Positions 26,571-33,542 of a stretch of DNA of 64,000 nucleotides are shown piece by piece; the first letter of the stretch is position 1, and every line of letters starts with the position of its first letter. Location of the stretch: positions 1 through 64,000 of the forward strand of contig JAEWIJ010000120.1 of the NCBI GenBank assembly GCA_023387235.1, read 5' to 3'. The stretch comes from Pseudomonadota bacterium (lineage in GTDB: Bacteria; Pseudomonadota; Alphaproteobacteria; Rhizobiales; Hyphomicrobiaceae). A program made the position numbers and the translations under genes. Below the pieces are notes generated by a model that saw nothing but the letters and a program-made list of their open reading frames with translations, was not told the DNA's origin and searched no databases.

Positions 26571-27656
26571 CTAGGTCAAAATCTCTACCGCTTCATTCCA
26601 GATGCGATTGACGTAATCTGCAGCTGGCTCGACCGGCGCGAGCCGAGCTGCTTGGCCGGCCCACGCTTGCATACGGTCGATATCATTGGACTTCACGCCG
26701 TGCTCGCGCATTGCCTGTGTAAGAGCGCGCTGCACTGGATAGGGTGCCGGCATGGGCGCGTCCGCCCCATTGGCAGCCTTCACGTAGGCAGTCGCAATCG
26801 AGCGGCCGAGCCGACCCGAGAAGGCGCGTGTGGCTGCAGTGTCCTCCGGCTGCGCGTTGCAGATGGCATCTGCCCATGCGGTCGAGATCTTTGCTTCGGG
26901 CGTGCGCAACAAGCCAGTACCAATCTGGACCGCGGATGCGCCTAGGATCAAAGCTGCCGCAATGCCGCGGGCGTCCGCGATGCCGCCTGTGGCGACAACG
27001 GGCACGCGGTGCCCCACGGCATCGACGACGGCTGGCAGCAAGGCGAAAAGGCCAACCAGCGCCTCGCCCGCTTTGTCTGCGTCAAACGCTCCCCTGTGGC
27101 CGCCGGCCTCCATACCCTGAGCAACGACGGCGTCAGCACCCGCCTCGACGGCTGCGCGGGCCTCGGCCACCGTCGTAACGTTCGCGAACCATTTGATGCC
27201 CCGCTCCTTAAGACGAGCAACGAACGCCTCGGGATAGAGACCCATAATCGATGAGACGATGGCCGGGCCGGCATCCAGAATCGCCTCGCACTGGGCTGCG
27301 AACTCGACCAGGGGCACGTCTGCCGCCTCAGGCGGAACTTCAGGGCCCCACTTGCTGAGGAATGTCCGTACCAAGGCCTCATTCGCCGTATCGCGGTAAG
27401 GAGGTGGATCCGGTATCCAGAGGTTCAACTGAAAGCCGCCATTTGTGCTGCTGCGCACTTCTGCCGCCCAGGAACGAATGGCTTCTGGCTTCATCAAAAG
27501 TGCGCCACAACCGCCAAGGCCGCCGGCCTGCGCAACTGCTACTGCTAGAGAGGTGGGAGAGGCCCCTGCCATGGGCGCCATAAGGATGGGAAAGCGAAGA
27601 TCGTGGGCCTCGCAGAATGATTTTGCGCGGGAAAGAGTTGGCGAGATCTTATGCAT
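26571..27656 (-). CDS. Nitronate monooxygenase (2-nitropropane dioxygenase family)
   Basis: 361 residues from ATG 27656. FMN-dependent enzyme that oxidises alkyl nitronates (such as propionate-3-nitronate) to carbonyl compounds and nitrite. TIM-barrel start FPILMAPMAGASPTSLAVAV; the FMN/active-site segment AQGMEAGGHRGAFDADKAG with the class I GGHRG motif; phosphate-binding VVATGGIADARGIAAAL. The frame stays open for 140 codons upstream, but these are Arg/Ser-rich and not protein-like. Weak ribosome-binding site. Metabolic cargo with no evident partner. Confidence 0.9.
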   Translation of the reverse strand: MHKISPTLSRAKSFCEAHDLRFPILMAPMAGASPTSLAVAVAQAGGLGGCGALLMKPEAIRSWAAEVRSSTNGGFQLNLWIPDPPPYRDTANEALVRTFLSKWGPEVPPEAADVPLVEFAAQCEAILDAGPAIVSSIMGLYPEAFVARLKERGIKWFANVTTVAEARAAVEAGADAVVAQGMEAGGHRGAFDADKAGEALVGLFALLPAVVDAVGHRVPVVATGGIADARGIAAALILGASAVQIGTGLLRTPEAKISTAWADAICNAQPEDTAATRAFSGRLGRSIATAYVKAANGADAPMPAPYPVQRALTQAMREHGVKSNDIDRMQAWAGQAARLAPVEPAADYVNRIWNEAVEILT

Positions 27657-27819
27657 TTTCTTGAATCCGAACTTACGGTCTGACGCTGAGGCGCAGTTTA
27701 GCTGAAAGGGTGGAGGAGGCAGCAGAGTTTTCGTCTTACACCGACGAAGAGTACAGGGCAGACGGCTGCTCTTCGGTAGATCGAGGCCGGCGCCCGCCCC
27801 GTGAGAGTTCCGCACTGAG

Positions 27820-28338
27820 CTAGCCGAGCCCACACCAATAGATCTTCGAGATCCTCTTGCCCCAAGCGTATCGGACAGCGAGGCTCCTAGAGAGTAGATG
27901 CTTGCCCAGATCGTTGCCATCGACGGACAAACGCACAAGAGGTCGTCCGAAAACATCACGGCGGCCTGAATAGTGCACCGTGACCAGTCGGCCGAAAATG
28001 AAGTCGCTGAGCTCGTTCTTGGCGGCGACGCCAGCCCGATACTCTGCAGGGCAGCGAGGCGAGCCAATCTCGGGGGCATCAATGACGAGCAGACGCAAGC
28101 GCTCGCCGCGGAAGCGCACCGTGTCCCCGTCGATGACTTGGAAGGCGCCGGAGTTTGCTGAAATAGTGGATGCGGAGCCGTTCGACCGCTCCTCCATGAT
28201 CAGATAGGCGCCGGCGGCGATAGCCATCAGCAGGAGTACCGGCGCGAGCATCCTCAAGTGCTGGATGCTGCGACGAAAACGTGCGCTTCGCCGCTGGGAT
28301 TGAATAGCTCGTCCATGCCGCATCAATCGATCTGGCAT
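27820..28338 (-). CDS. Membrane-anchored thermonuclease-like (SNase) protein
   Basis: 172 residues from ATG 28338 (GGGAG 8 bases upstream). A basic N-terminus and one transmembrane helix (LAPVLLLMAIAAGAYLIM) anchor a periplasmic staphylococcal-nuclease fold. Catalytic features are present: IDGDTVRF, RLLVIDAPEIGSPRCP (the Arg/Asp/Glu set) and FGRPLVRLSVDG (second Arg). SNase-type exported nucleases cleave DNA and RNA with Ca2+; some plasmid-borne members act in conjugation or exclusion. It follows the Tat-signal gene cluster by 130 bases in the same orientation. Confidence 0.85.
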   Translation of the reverse strand: MPDRLMRHGRAIQSQRRSARFRRSIQHLRMLAPVLLLMAIAAGAYLIMEERSNGSASTISANSGAFQVIDGDTVRFRGERLRLLVIDAPEIGSPRCPAEYRAGVAAKNELSDFIFGRLVTVHYSGRRDVFGRPLVRLSVDGNDLGKHLLSRSLAVRYAWGKRISKIYWCGLG

Positions 28339-28467
28339 GAAGACACTCCCGGAAATGGGAGAGCATAACGACACTTGCCTATCAGGCCGTTAACGGCCCT
28401 CCCGACCTGTCCTCGCCGCGCGTCTTGTGGCGATGGAACGCTTGAGCATCAAAACTCTCGCCTTGGT

Positions 28468-29067
28468 CTAGGTGAGGTTCGAAATGCTGCGCAAGATGCG
28501 CAGTGGGAAGAAATCGGCCTTGCCGCGGAGGTACTGATCGCACGCGACTTGTGCCAACAGTCGGAGCTCGGCGATCGACGTCGGATCACGTCTCAGGATC
28601 TCCGTCTCGAGCTTACCAAGGTCGTAGATATGTTCGATGATGAGATCGTCGATCAGATTACCAGACGGGGTTTCTCCAAGCGCGTCCCATACTGGCGAGC
28701 ATGTATCGGCGTATTCTCTTGCGGCTTGCTGACGTTCGCCATCACTCCACCAAGCACCTGTTCCCCACAGGCAGGCCTCGCCGTGAACGTTACTCGTGTG
28801 GAAGCTGTCACAGCCGCTGGAGAGGAGCTCGAAGGACGCTTCAGCGGGATCGATGCGAACCAGCGCTGGCGGGCACGACAGGTTTTTCCGGACAGGTGCT
28901 GCAAGGCGCGTGATTTCCGCGTCGAGGCGTTCGCGCTGCTTCATCAGGCTAATTAGCTGCGGAGCGATTGCGGCTTCTGCCGGGAGGGGAGCGCCTATTG
29001 CGGCAGAGGCCGATGCGGCGCCAACGAGAACATTGCGACGTGAGAGGTGCGAGATTGCCTTCTGCAT
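28468..29067 (-). CDS. Tat-signal protein, paralogue family member A
   Basis: 199 residues. A twin-arginine leader (LSRRNVLVGAASASAAIGAP) ends near AEA. The mature protein is alpha-helical, with a leading LMKQRERLDAEITRL helix and a C-terminal block KLETEILRRDPTSIAELRLL. It shares this layout (R-rich helix, then E-I/V-x(2-4)-D/E-P-x-S-I/V-x-D/E-L-x-L-x(4)-A-x(2)-Q) with the genes at 29122-29679 and 29961-30806. Not a characterised family that I recognise. Last of the cluster reading away from the inverted repeat at 30855. Confidence 0.7.
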   Translation of the reverse strand: MQKAISHLSRRNVLVGAASASAAIGAPLPAEAAIAPQLISLMKQRERLDAEITRLAAPVRKNLSCPPALVRIDPAEASFELLSSGCDSFHTSNVHGEACLWGTGAWWSDGERQQAAREYADTCSPVWDALGETPSGNLIDDLIIEHIYDLGKLETEILRRDPTSIAELRLLAQVACDQYLRGKADFFPLRILRSISNLT

Positions 29068-29121
29068 AGCCGTTCACTCCGGTTTACGATCTGGGTAAGG
29101 GAAGTCGCAAATGACTGGCGC

Positions 29122-29679
29122 TCAGACGGCGGTACCCGGGATCAGGCGCATGAAGCGCTCGCAGATCAGTTGTGGCAGCCGGTCGTACATGCCGTGATCG
29201 ACAACCTCCTGATGGAGGGCGAGCTCGACTTGGAGCCTGAGATCGGCGACCGAGCGGGGCTCGAAATAAACGATCTCCGACTCGATATCGCCGACAAGTT
29301 CGACTGCCGCCTCTAGGGCGTCGTTGTGCGCCTTGAAGCCGCTCGCTGTGTCTGCAGCGTCAACAGCGGATGAATGGGCTCGAGCGATCTCAGCAAGATC
29401 AGGGCGGCCTTGCTCTAGCCAATGATGGGCCCGGTGGTACAGGCCCTTGAACTCCCGGCGTTCGATGCTCGGCGGAACCGGCGGACGATTGCGCTGCGCC
29501 ACATCCACAACCTCATGGAGGCGATCGCGTTTTGTCCTGGCCGCCAGCAATCTTTCTTGTAAGGCGAGAAGTCTTGGCGAAGCTGGTGAGGCCCGAGCAT
29601 TGACCGGTAGAGGCAGAAATGCGCCGGTGGCCGCAGCACCTTTGATTATGTCACGACGTGAGGGGGGCCATTTGGGCAT
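29122..29679 (-). CDS. Tat-signal protein, paralogue family member B
   Basis: 185 residues from ATG 29679 (GAAAGG upstream). Twin-arginine leader PSRRDIIKGAAATGAFLPLP. Then LLALQERLLAARTKRDRL and the C-terminal block IESEIVYFEPRSVADLRLQV, matching the DP/EP-x-S block of the neighbouring paralogues. Predicted exported, helical. The frame is open further upstream without a better start. Function unknown. Confidence 0.7.
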   Translation of the reverse strand: MPKWPPSRRDIIKGAAATGAFLPLPVNARASPASPRLLALQERLLAARTKRDRLHEVVDVAQRNRPPVPPSIERREFKGLYHRAHHWLEQGRPDLAEIARAHSSAVDAADTASGFKAHNDALEAAVELVGDIESEIVYFEPRSVADLRLQVELALHQEVVDHGMYDRLPQLICERFMRLIPGTAV

Positions 29680-29743
29680 AGCATCACCTTTCTCGCGCTG
29701 GGCAAGCTTGAAAGTTCGATTGTTTGGGATGGATCTCGCGGCG

Positions 29744-29968
29744 CTACGGGCCGAGTTCGTCGCCGTAGAGCACGCGACGCAGGTAGACGACTTCGGCACC
29801 GAGCATGTCGAGAGTAACTGCCAAGCGCTGCGAGCAGACGGGGATGATCTCGCGATCGCGAAAATTCTGCTTGGCAGCGGCAATCAGAACATCCAGACGA
29901 TCGATTGGATCAATCGCCGCCTCGACCGCCTTGACCGGCCCACGCATTTTTCTTGCCCGCTTACTCAT
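29744..29968 (-). CDS. Small hypothetical protein in the paralogue cluster
   Basis: 74 residues from ATG 29968, which has GGAGG upstream and overlaps the stop of the upstream gene (29961) by eight bases, so it is translationally coupled. Basic N-terminus, then helices (PIDRLDVLIAAAKQNFRDRE). No signal peptide. Not recognised. Confidence 0.6.
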   Translation of the reverse strand: MSKRARKMRGPVKAVEAAIDPIDRLDVLIAAAKQNFRDREIIPVCSQRLAVTLDMLGAEVVYLRRVLYGDELGP

Positions 29969-30806
29969 GGCCGACCTCCAACACAAGGCGCTCAACGGAC
30001 GAGAGCAGGTGTCCTAGGAATTCCTCTCGTGTCTCGTCGCCGCTCTCGAGTTGATGACGTGCCATGGCGACGATGAGCCCGAGGTCGGAGATGCTGCAGG
30101 GCTCGAATAGCAGCACCTCATCGTTGGCAGCGCAGAGTTCGGACAGCGCCTCATTGCGACGCTCGTCTAACTCGGCGTACGCCTCAACGCTCACCGCATT
30201 GTTAGCCTCGGCTTTGTCGCAATCCGCTTCCAGATCGACGAAGGCGACGCGTAGCTTTTCACGCTTGAGCACAAGCTGACGGAGCTCAGACGAGACGGCG
30301 TGAGCCTGGCTTGCCGAGAGAAGCATGGGCGCTGAGCGATAGGCTAGATCATCGCGGCGCTCTGCAGGTTCGCTCCGCAACCGCTCCCAATATGGCGGGG
30401 GCCTTGGCGGCGCAGGATCGGCCGAGAGGGACCAGGGCACGCGATCGGCAATCGCCTGCGTTACCTCAGGTGTGATCGAGAATATCCGGTCCATGCCGTG
30501 TTGATCGAAGACACGTCCGGCAGCGACAGCCCGCACGAACATACGCAGCTGCCAGCCGTTTGGAATGAGGTCTGTTTTGAGCCAATGGCGAACGCCGTCG
30601 ACTGACGTCATGCAGTCGTAGGCGACACGCTGTTCGCCACCCAGACATTCCACGAGCTCTGCTGGAGTTCGGATTGGGCAATTTCCCCCGACCTGAGCAA
30701 CGAGGCTGAGGGAGCCCTCGTTCTCGCTCTGGGGTGGGCGGGTCGGCTCGACGGGTGGGGGGATTGCCGGGGAAGGGACCGGGTGAGGTGTACGCGTTGG
30801 GCACAT
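29961..30806 (-). CDS. HTH-like protein with C-terminal paralogue domain (member C)
   Basis: 281 residues from ATG 30806 (GGAG 8 bases upstream). After a Pro-rich leader, residues about 45-110 look like a Cro/YdaS-type helix-turn-helix region (QRVAYDCMTSVDGVRHWLKT, LIPNGWQLRMFV). The C-terminal half carries the block shared with the two Tat-signal proteins (LKREKLRVAFVDLE, then EVLLFEPCSISDLGLIVAMA). No export signal, so this member is cytoplasmic and may be the regulatory or sensing version. First gene of the cluster; its promoter region contains the perfect inverted repeat at 30855-30880. Confidence 0.65.
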   Translation of the reverse strand: MCPTRTPHPVPSPAIPPPVEPTRPPQSENEGSLSLVAQVGGNCPIRTPAELVECLGGEQRVAYDCMTSVDGVRHWLKTDLIPNGWQLRMFVRAVAAGRVFDQHGMDRIFSITPEVTQAIADRVPWSLSADPAPPRPPPYWERLRSEPAERRDDLAYRSAPMLLSASQAHAVSSELRQLVLKREKLRVAFVDLEADCDKAEANNAVSVEAYAELDERRNEALSELCAANDEVLLFEPCSISDLGLIVAMARHQLESGDETREEFLGHLLSSVERLVLEVGHE

Positions 30807-30854
30807 GTAAACGCTCCACGCAATTACATACAAGCACGTTCATGTGCGTACTCG

Positions 30855-30880
30855 ATTGTGTTTGAGGTGTCAAACACAAT
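30855..30880. promoter_or_regulatory. Perfect 11-bp inverted repeat between divergent genes (operator)
   Basis: ATTGTGTTTGA at 30855-30865 is repeated inverted at 30870-30880 with a 4-base spacer. It is centred in the 91-base gap between the divergent genes starting at 30806 (-) and 30898 (+). A direct repeat CAATTACRTACA lies at 30821-30832 and 30877-30888. The spacing fits an operator for the RHH protein encoded at 30898 or for the HTH-like protein at 30806. Confidence 0.65.
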
Positions 30881-30897
30881 TACGTACATAGCCACAC

Positions 30898-31065
30898 ATG
30901 AAGAAGAGCGCACCCCTCTCCATCAGGATCACGCCGGAGCTCAAAGAGGCGTTGGAGAAGTTGGCCGCGGCGGATCGGCGCCCGCTTTCAAGCTATGTGC
31001 AGCTCGCGCTTGAAGAACACGTTGCACGGCAGCAGCGAACGCCCGCGCGGAAAGCGAAGGTATAG
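30898..31065 (+). CDS. Ribbon-helix-helix DNA-binding protein
   Basis: 55 residues: MKKSAPLSIRITPELKEALE, then ADRRPLSSYVQLALEEHV. This is the Arc/CopG/MetJ-type ribbon-helix-helix, with the beta strand LSIRIT and two helices; the basic tail may contact DNA. It binds DNA as a dimer. Divergent from the paralogue cluster across the perfect inverted repeat, so it is the obvious candidate repressor. No toxin gene follows it. Confidence 0.75.
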   Translation: MKKSAPLSIRITPELKEALEKLAAADRRPLSSYVQLALEEHVARQQRTPARKAKV

Positions 31066-31106
31066 GTGTCGGACTCTGCCTGCCGTAGGCCGGATGGAGG
31101 CGTCCT

Positions 31107-31469
31107 TTAGGGGCTAGCCAATCCTCGGTCCTTGATTTTCGCTGAGGCGCCTGTCCACATCACCTCCACAATTTGTGGTGCCTTGCTCTTGCCCTTCATG
31201 TCCGCAGCTGTGGCCAAGCCGAAATCTTTCACGAGTGCCTTTAGGTCCTTGATGGGGAATGACAGGAAGGTAGCTCGGAACTCATCGTATCCCTGAAGAG
31301 CGACTTGCAGGGGATCGACACTGGACGTCGCCGCGTCGCCGCGAAAGACGACCTTGGCGCCGAGGGCACCTAGGAGGCGAGCAGCAAAGCTGGGATTGTC
31401 GGTAGCCTCCTGTCGAATGACCTCGAAGAACCGTTCCAGCGCTTCAACCGGCTCGATTTGCCTGCTCAT
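31107..31469 (-). CDS. Hypothetical protein downstream of ParA (SAP/Rho-N-like C-terminus)
   Basis: 120 residues. N-terminus IEPVEALERFFEVIRQEATD, a middle EFRATFLSFPIKDLKALVKD, and a C-terminal helix pair (GLATAADMKGKSKAPQIVEV) whose spacing resembles SAP or Rho-N-type nucleic-acid-binding motifs. The ATG is 1 base past the parA stop, so it is the third gene of a tight operon. This protein type appears familiar from rhizobial plasmids and islands but has no known function. Confidence 0.6.
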   Translation of the reverse strand: MSRQIEPVEALERFFEVIRQEATDNPSFAARLLGALGAKVVFRGDAATSSVDPLQVALQGYDEFRATFLSFPIKDLKALVKDFGLATAADMKGKSKAPQIVEVMWTGASAKIKDRGLASP

Positions 31470-31470
31470 C

Positions 31471-32337
31471 CTATCCCCTCAACCTGATGACATAGCGGTA
31501 CACGACATCGGTCAGCTTTCGGACATCCGCAGACATGCCTTGGTATTTGCCTTTGAAGTTGCGGACCGAGTCGAAGCGGATACGCTCTGTGGCATTTGCC
31601 ATATCCACGCTGTCGCGCACGTAAGGTTCGAGCACGACATAGCGCTTTTTCAGCAAATCGGCCTCTCGCGCATAGTGAGCTACTGCGCGATATTTTGAGA
31701 CGATGACGTAGTGGTTGACACGGTCCTTCAACTTCAGGACCTCTCCCAATCCAAACTCGACAAAGTCTGCAAGACTGCGAATGGACACTGCATCTGCGAT
31801 TGTGGGTGAGATCACAGCCTGAGCACTCAATAGGCCGGCGCGTGTCAGCGACGAAAATCCCGGTGGACAGTCGAAGATAATCACGTCGTACCAACCCGTA
31901 AGAGGAGCAAGGTGCTCGCCGAGGGCGCGACACAGCTGCTCACCCGGATCTACGTTGTCGAGGTACGCTTGCTTCTCCCGGATCATCTCAACAAACCACA
32001 TGCGCGGGATGGATGCGAGAAGATCGACTCTGCCTCTGTAGTCGGGATCTCTGAGTTCGACCAGATCACTGGCTCTGGGCCAGATGTAGCCATCAGGCTT
32101 AGCTGGCAATCCTTGCGCTGTCTCAAGGAGAAAGTGATTTAGGGTCTTGCCAGCGCGTTCGGCCTGGTCGACTCCATCTCTGCTCAAGAGCATGAAGCTA
32201 GTATTGGACTGAGGATCAAGATCCACAACGAGCACTCTCAGGCCGTGGAAGAGGGCGAGCGTTTCCGAGAGAAACAGCGTCGTTGTGGACTTACCGATTC
32301 CGCCTTTCAAATTGGCGATCGCGATCTTGAAGCTCAT
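31471..32337 (-). CDS. ParA-like partition ATPase
   Basis: 288 residues. Deviant Walker A typical of ParA/Soj (ANLKGGIGKSTTTLFLSETL), Walker A' VLVVDLDPQSNTSFML and Walker B YDVIIFDCPPGFSSLTRAG. ParA ATPases form dynamic DNA-bound gradients that move cargo; partners are usually ParB or small proteins. Here no ParB gene adjoins. Its ATG overlaps the stop of the PD-(D/E)XK-like gene (ATGA) and the following 120-residue gene is 1 base away. The window gives no sign of plasmid replication genes. Confidence 0.9.
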   Translation of the reverse strand: MSFKIAIANLKGGIGKSTTTLFLSETLALFHGLRVLVVDLDPQSNTSFMLLSRDGVDQAERAGKTLNHFLLETAQGLPAKPDGYIWPRASDLVELRDPDYRGRVDLLASIPRMWFVEMIREKQAYLDNVDPGEQLCRALGEHLAPLTGWYDVIIFDCPPGFSSLTRAGLLSAQAVISPTIADAVSIRSLADFVEFGLGEVLKLKDRVNHYVIVSKYRAVAHYAREADLLKKRYVVLEPYVRDSVDMANATERIRFDSVRNFKGKYQGMSADVRKLTDVVYRYVIRLRG

Positions 32338-32891
32338 CGCCTATCGTCCCGAAGCCAGGAGAGCAGGCGCAGTGTCTGGTGCTCGTCAAACCTAGTTTCG
32401 ATAAACTCATCAACCGCATTGTCGTCCGGTTCTCCTCTTGTCGCCTCTAGGTGGATAAGGAACGAGGAGCCGTCCCGGTGGTCGCTGAAGCTGATAAGCC
32501 CCAAGCCGTACGCAGCACAGTTTTCTTTGATGGTCGCGAAGAGAGGATCCGCGAAGTTACCGCTCCGAAGGTGCCACACGAGATAGGCGAAGTGGACGAG
32601 CCGCTTATGGGCAAGTGTCTCGTGAACTGATGTGAGGTCGCAGCCCCCATCGCGCTTCACCTCGAACCCATAAACTTCAAGATGCTGCTGAGGCTGGTAC
32701 TTGTGCCGCCACAGATTGATCAAAGCCAGATCGGGACGCGACCATTTTCCAGAACTGGTGGGGCCAGAGGTCGCTGTGACGCTCGCGAGGGTGAGGTGCG
32801 TTCCAAGTGTCGGCTTCAAGCGCGGCGCGAAATCAAGGCGCAGGTATCGCTCTACGTGCGGATAGAGCTCGACTTCTGAGACGGAGCTCAT
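32334..32891 (-). CDS. PD-(D/E)XK-nuclease-like protein
   Basis: 185 residues from ATG 32891; the frame is open further upstream without protein-like sequence. The centre carries RPDLALINLW, then LEVYGFEVKRDGGCD: a PD...E-x-K arrangement at the spacing of restriction-endonuclease-like folds, preceded by an acidic helix (SEVELYPHVERYLRLDF). This supports a PD-(D/E)XK nuclease or nuclease-like DNA-binding protein. It overlaps parA by four bases. Catalytic activity is an inference from motif geometry only. Confidence 0.6.
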   Translation of the reverse strand: MSSVSEVELYPHVERYLRLDFAPRLKPTLGTHLTLASVTATSGPTSSGKWSRPDLALINLWRHKYQPQQHLEVYGFEVKRDGGCDLTSVHETLAHKRLVHFAYLVWHLRSGNFADPLFATIKENCAAYGLGLISFSDHRDGSSFLIHLEATRGEPDDNAVDEFIETRFDEHQTLRLLSWLRDDRR

Positions 32892-32961
32892 CGGGCACCC
32901 AATCAGGCAAATACAACCGTTAGCGGGGCCATATCTTAAGGCTCGTTGGGCGTCAAAGGGC

Positions 32962-33129
32962 TCACTTCCGCGAGCGTAACGACTTTTCGGATCTCTGCAA
33001 ATACTCCTCAATCGCCCGCTCGATGACATCCGTGCGCGTCGGAGGAAATTCTTGGCGTTTGCGAAATGCGTCGATCCGACGGACGAGTTCAGGCTGGAGC
33101 TTGATGCCAATCTGCGTGCGCTTTTCCAT
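32962..33129 (-). CDS. Ribbon-helix-helix protein upstream of the nuclease-like/ParA operon
   Basis: 55 residues from ATG 33129 (an upstream frame to 33165 is unlikely to be coding). MEKRTQIGIKLQPELVRRID forms the strand and first helix, TRTDVIERAIEEYLQ the second: CopG/ParG-type. ParA systems often use an RHH protein as centromere-binding partner (ParG, ParR-like). This one lies 70 bases upstream of the nuclease-like gene in the same direction and could be the partner or the repressor. Repeated GTATATACG sites lie upstream. Confidence 0.75.
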   Translation of the reverse strand: MEKRTQIGIKLQPELVRRIDAFRKRQEFPPTRTDVIERAIEEYLQRSEKSLRSRK

Positions 33130-33139
33130 GCAGGTGATT

Positions 33140-33209
33140 GTATATACGTGAATATCCTCCCGCAACCGGAATATCCACAGCTGTCGCGTTGACGTATATA
33201 CGCGTATAT
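33140..33209. promoter_or_regulatory. Repeated GTATATACG sites upstream of the RHH gene
   Basis: GTATATACG occurs at 33140-33148 and 33194-33202, the second inside the overlapping palindromes CGTATATACG (33193-33202) and ATATACGCGTATAT (33196-33209). The sites lie 11-80 bases upstream of the RHH start codon (33129) and upstream of the forward gene at 33291. Good candidates for RHH operators or a small centromere. Confidence 0.55.
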
Positions 33210-33290
33210 GCGATTATGAGCGGACCGAGCAAGCGTGCCAACGCTCGCCCGGTCCTTGATCCGCCCCTTGCTGTTACCAAGGAGAAGACC

Positions 33291-33413
33291 ATGAATAAAG
33301 GATACCACGCGCTTAGCGCAGACGACTATATCCGCCGCATCGACCGCATCATTTTCGGTCTCGGCTCAGTCGTTGTGGCGATCATCGTCACCCTCATCTT
33401 CCAGCTCCCATAA
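33291..33413 (+). CDS. 40-residue single-pass membrane protein
   Basis: 40 residues: MNKGYHALSADDYIRRIDRI then one transmembrane helix (IFGLGSVVVAIIVTLIFQL). GGAGAA lies 5 bases before the ATG. A short inverted repeat (33429-33436 with 33441-33448) follows the stop and may end the transcript. Upstream of the large membrane protein gene at 33543; function unknown. Confidence 0.55.
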   Translation: MNKGYHALSADDYIRRIDRIIFGLGSVVVAIIVTLIFQLP

Positions 33414-33542
33414 CTGACGCAGCGACTAGCCCTCTGCCCTCAGAGGGCCTTTCCCTGCACCAGCAGGCGGCCCGGCCAGGTGCGTCAACACCCGACCGAG
33501 CCTGATCAACCTCCACGAGCTTAGGACCAATGGAGATCGACT

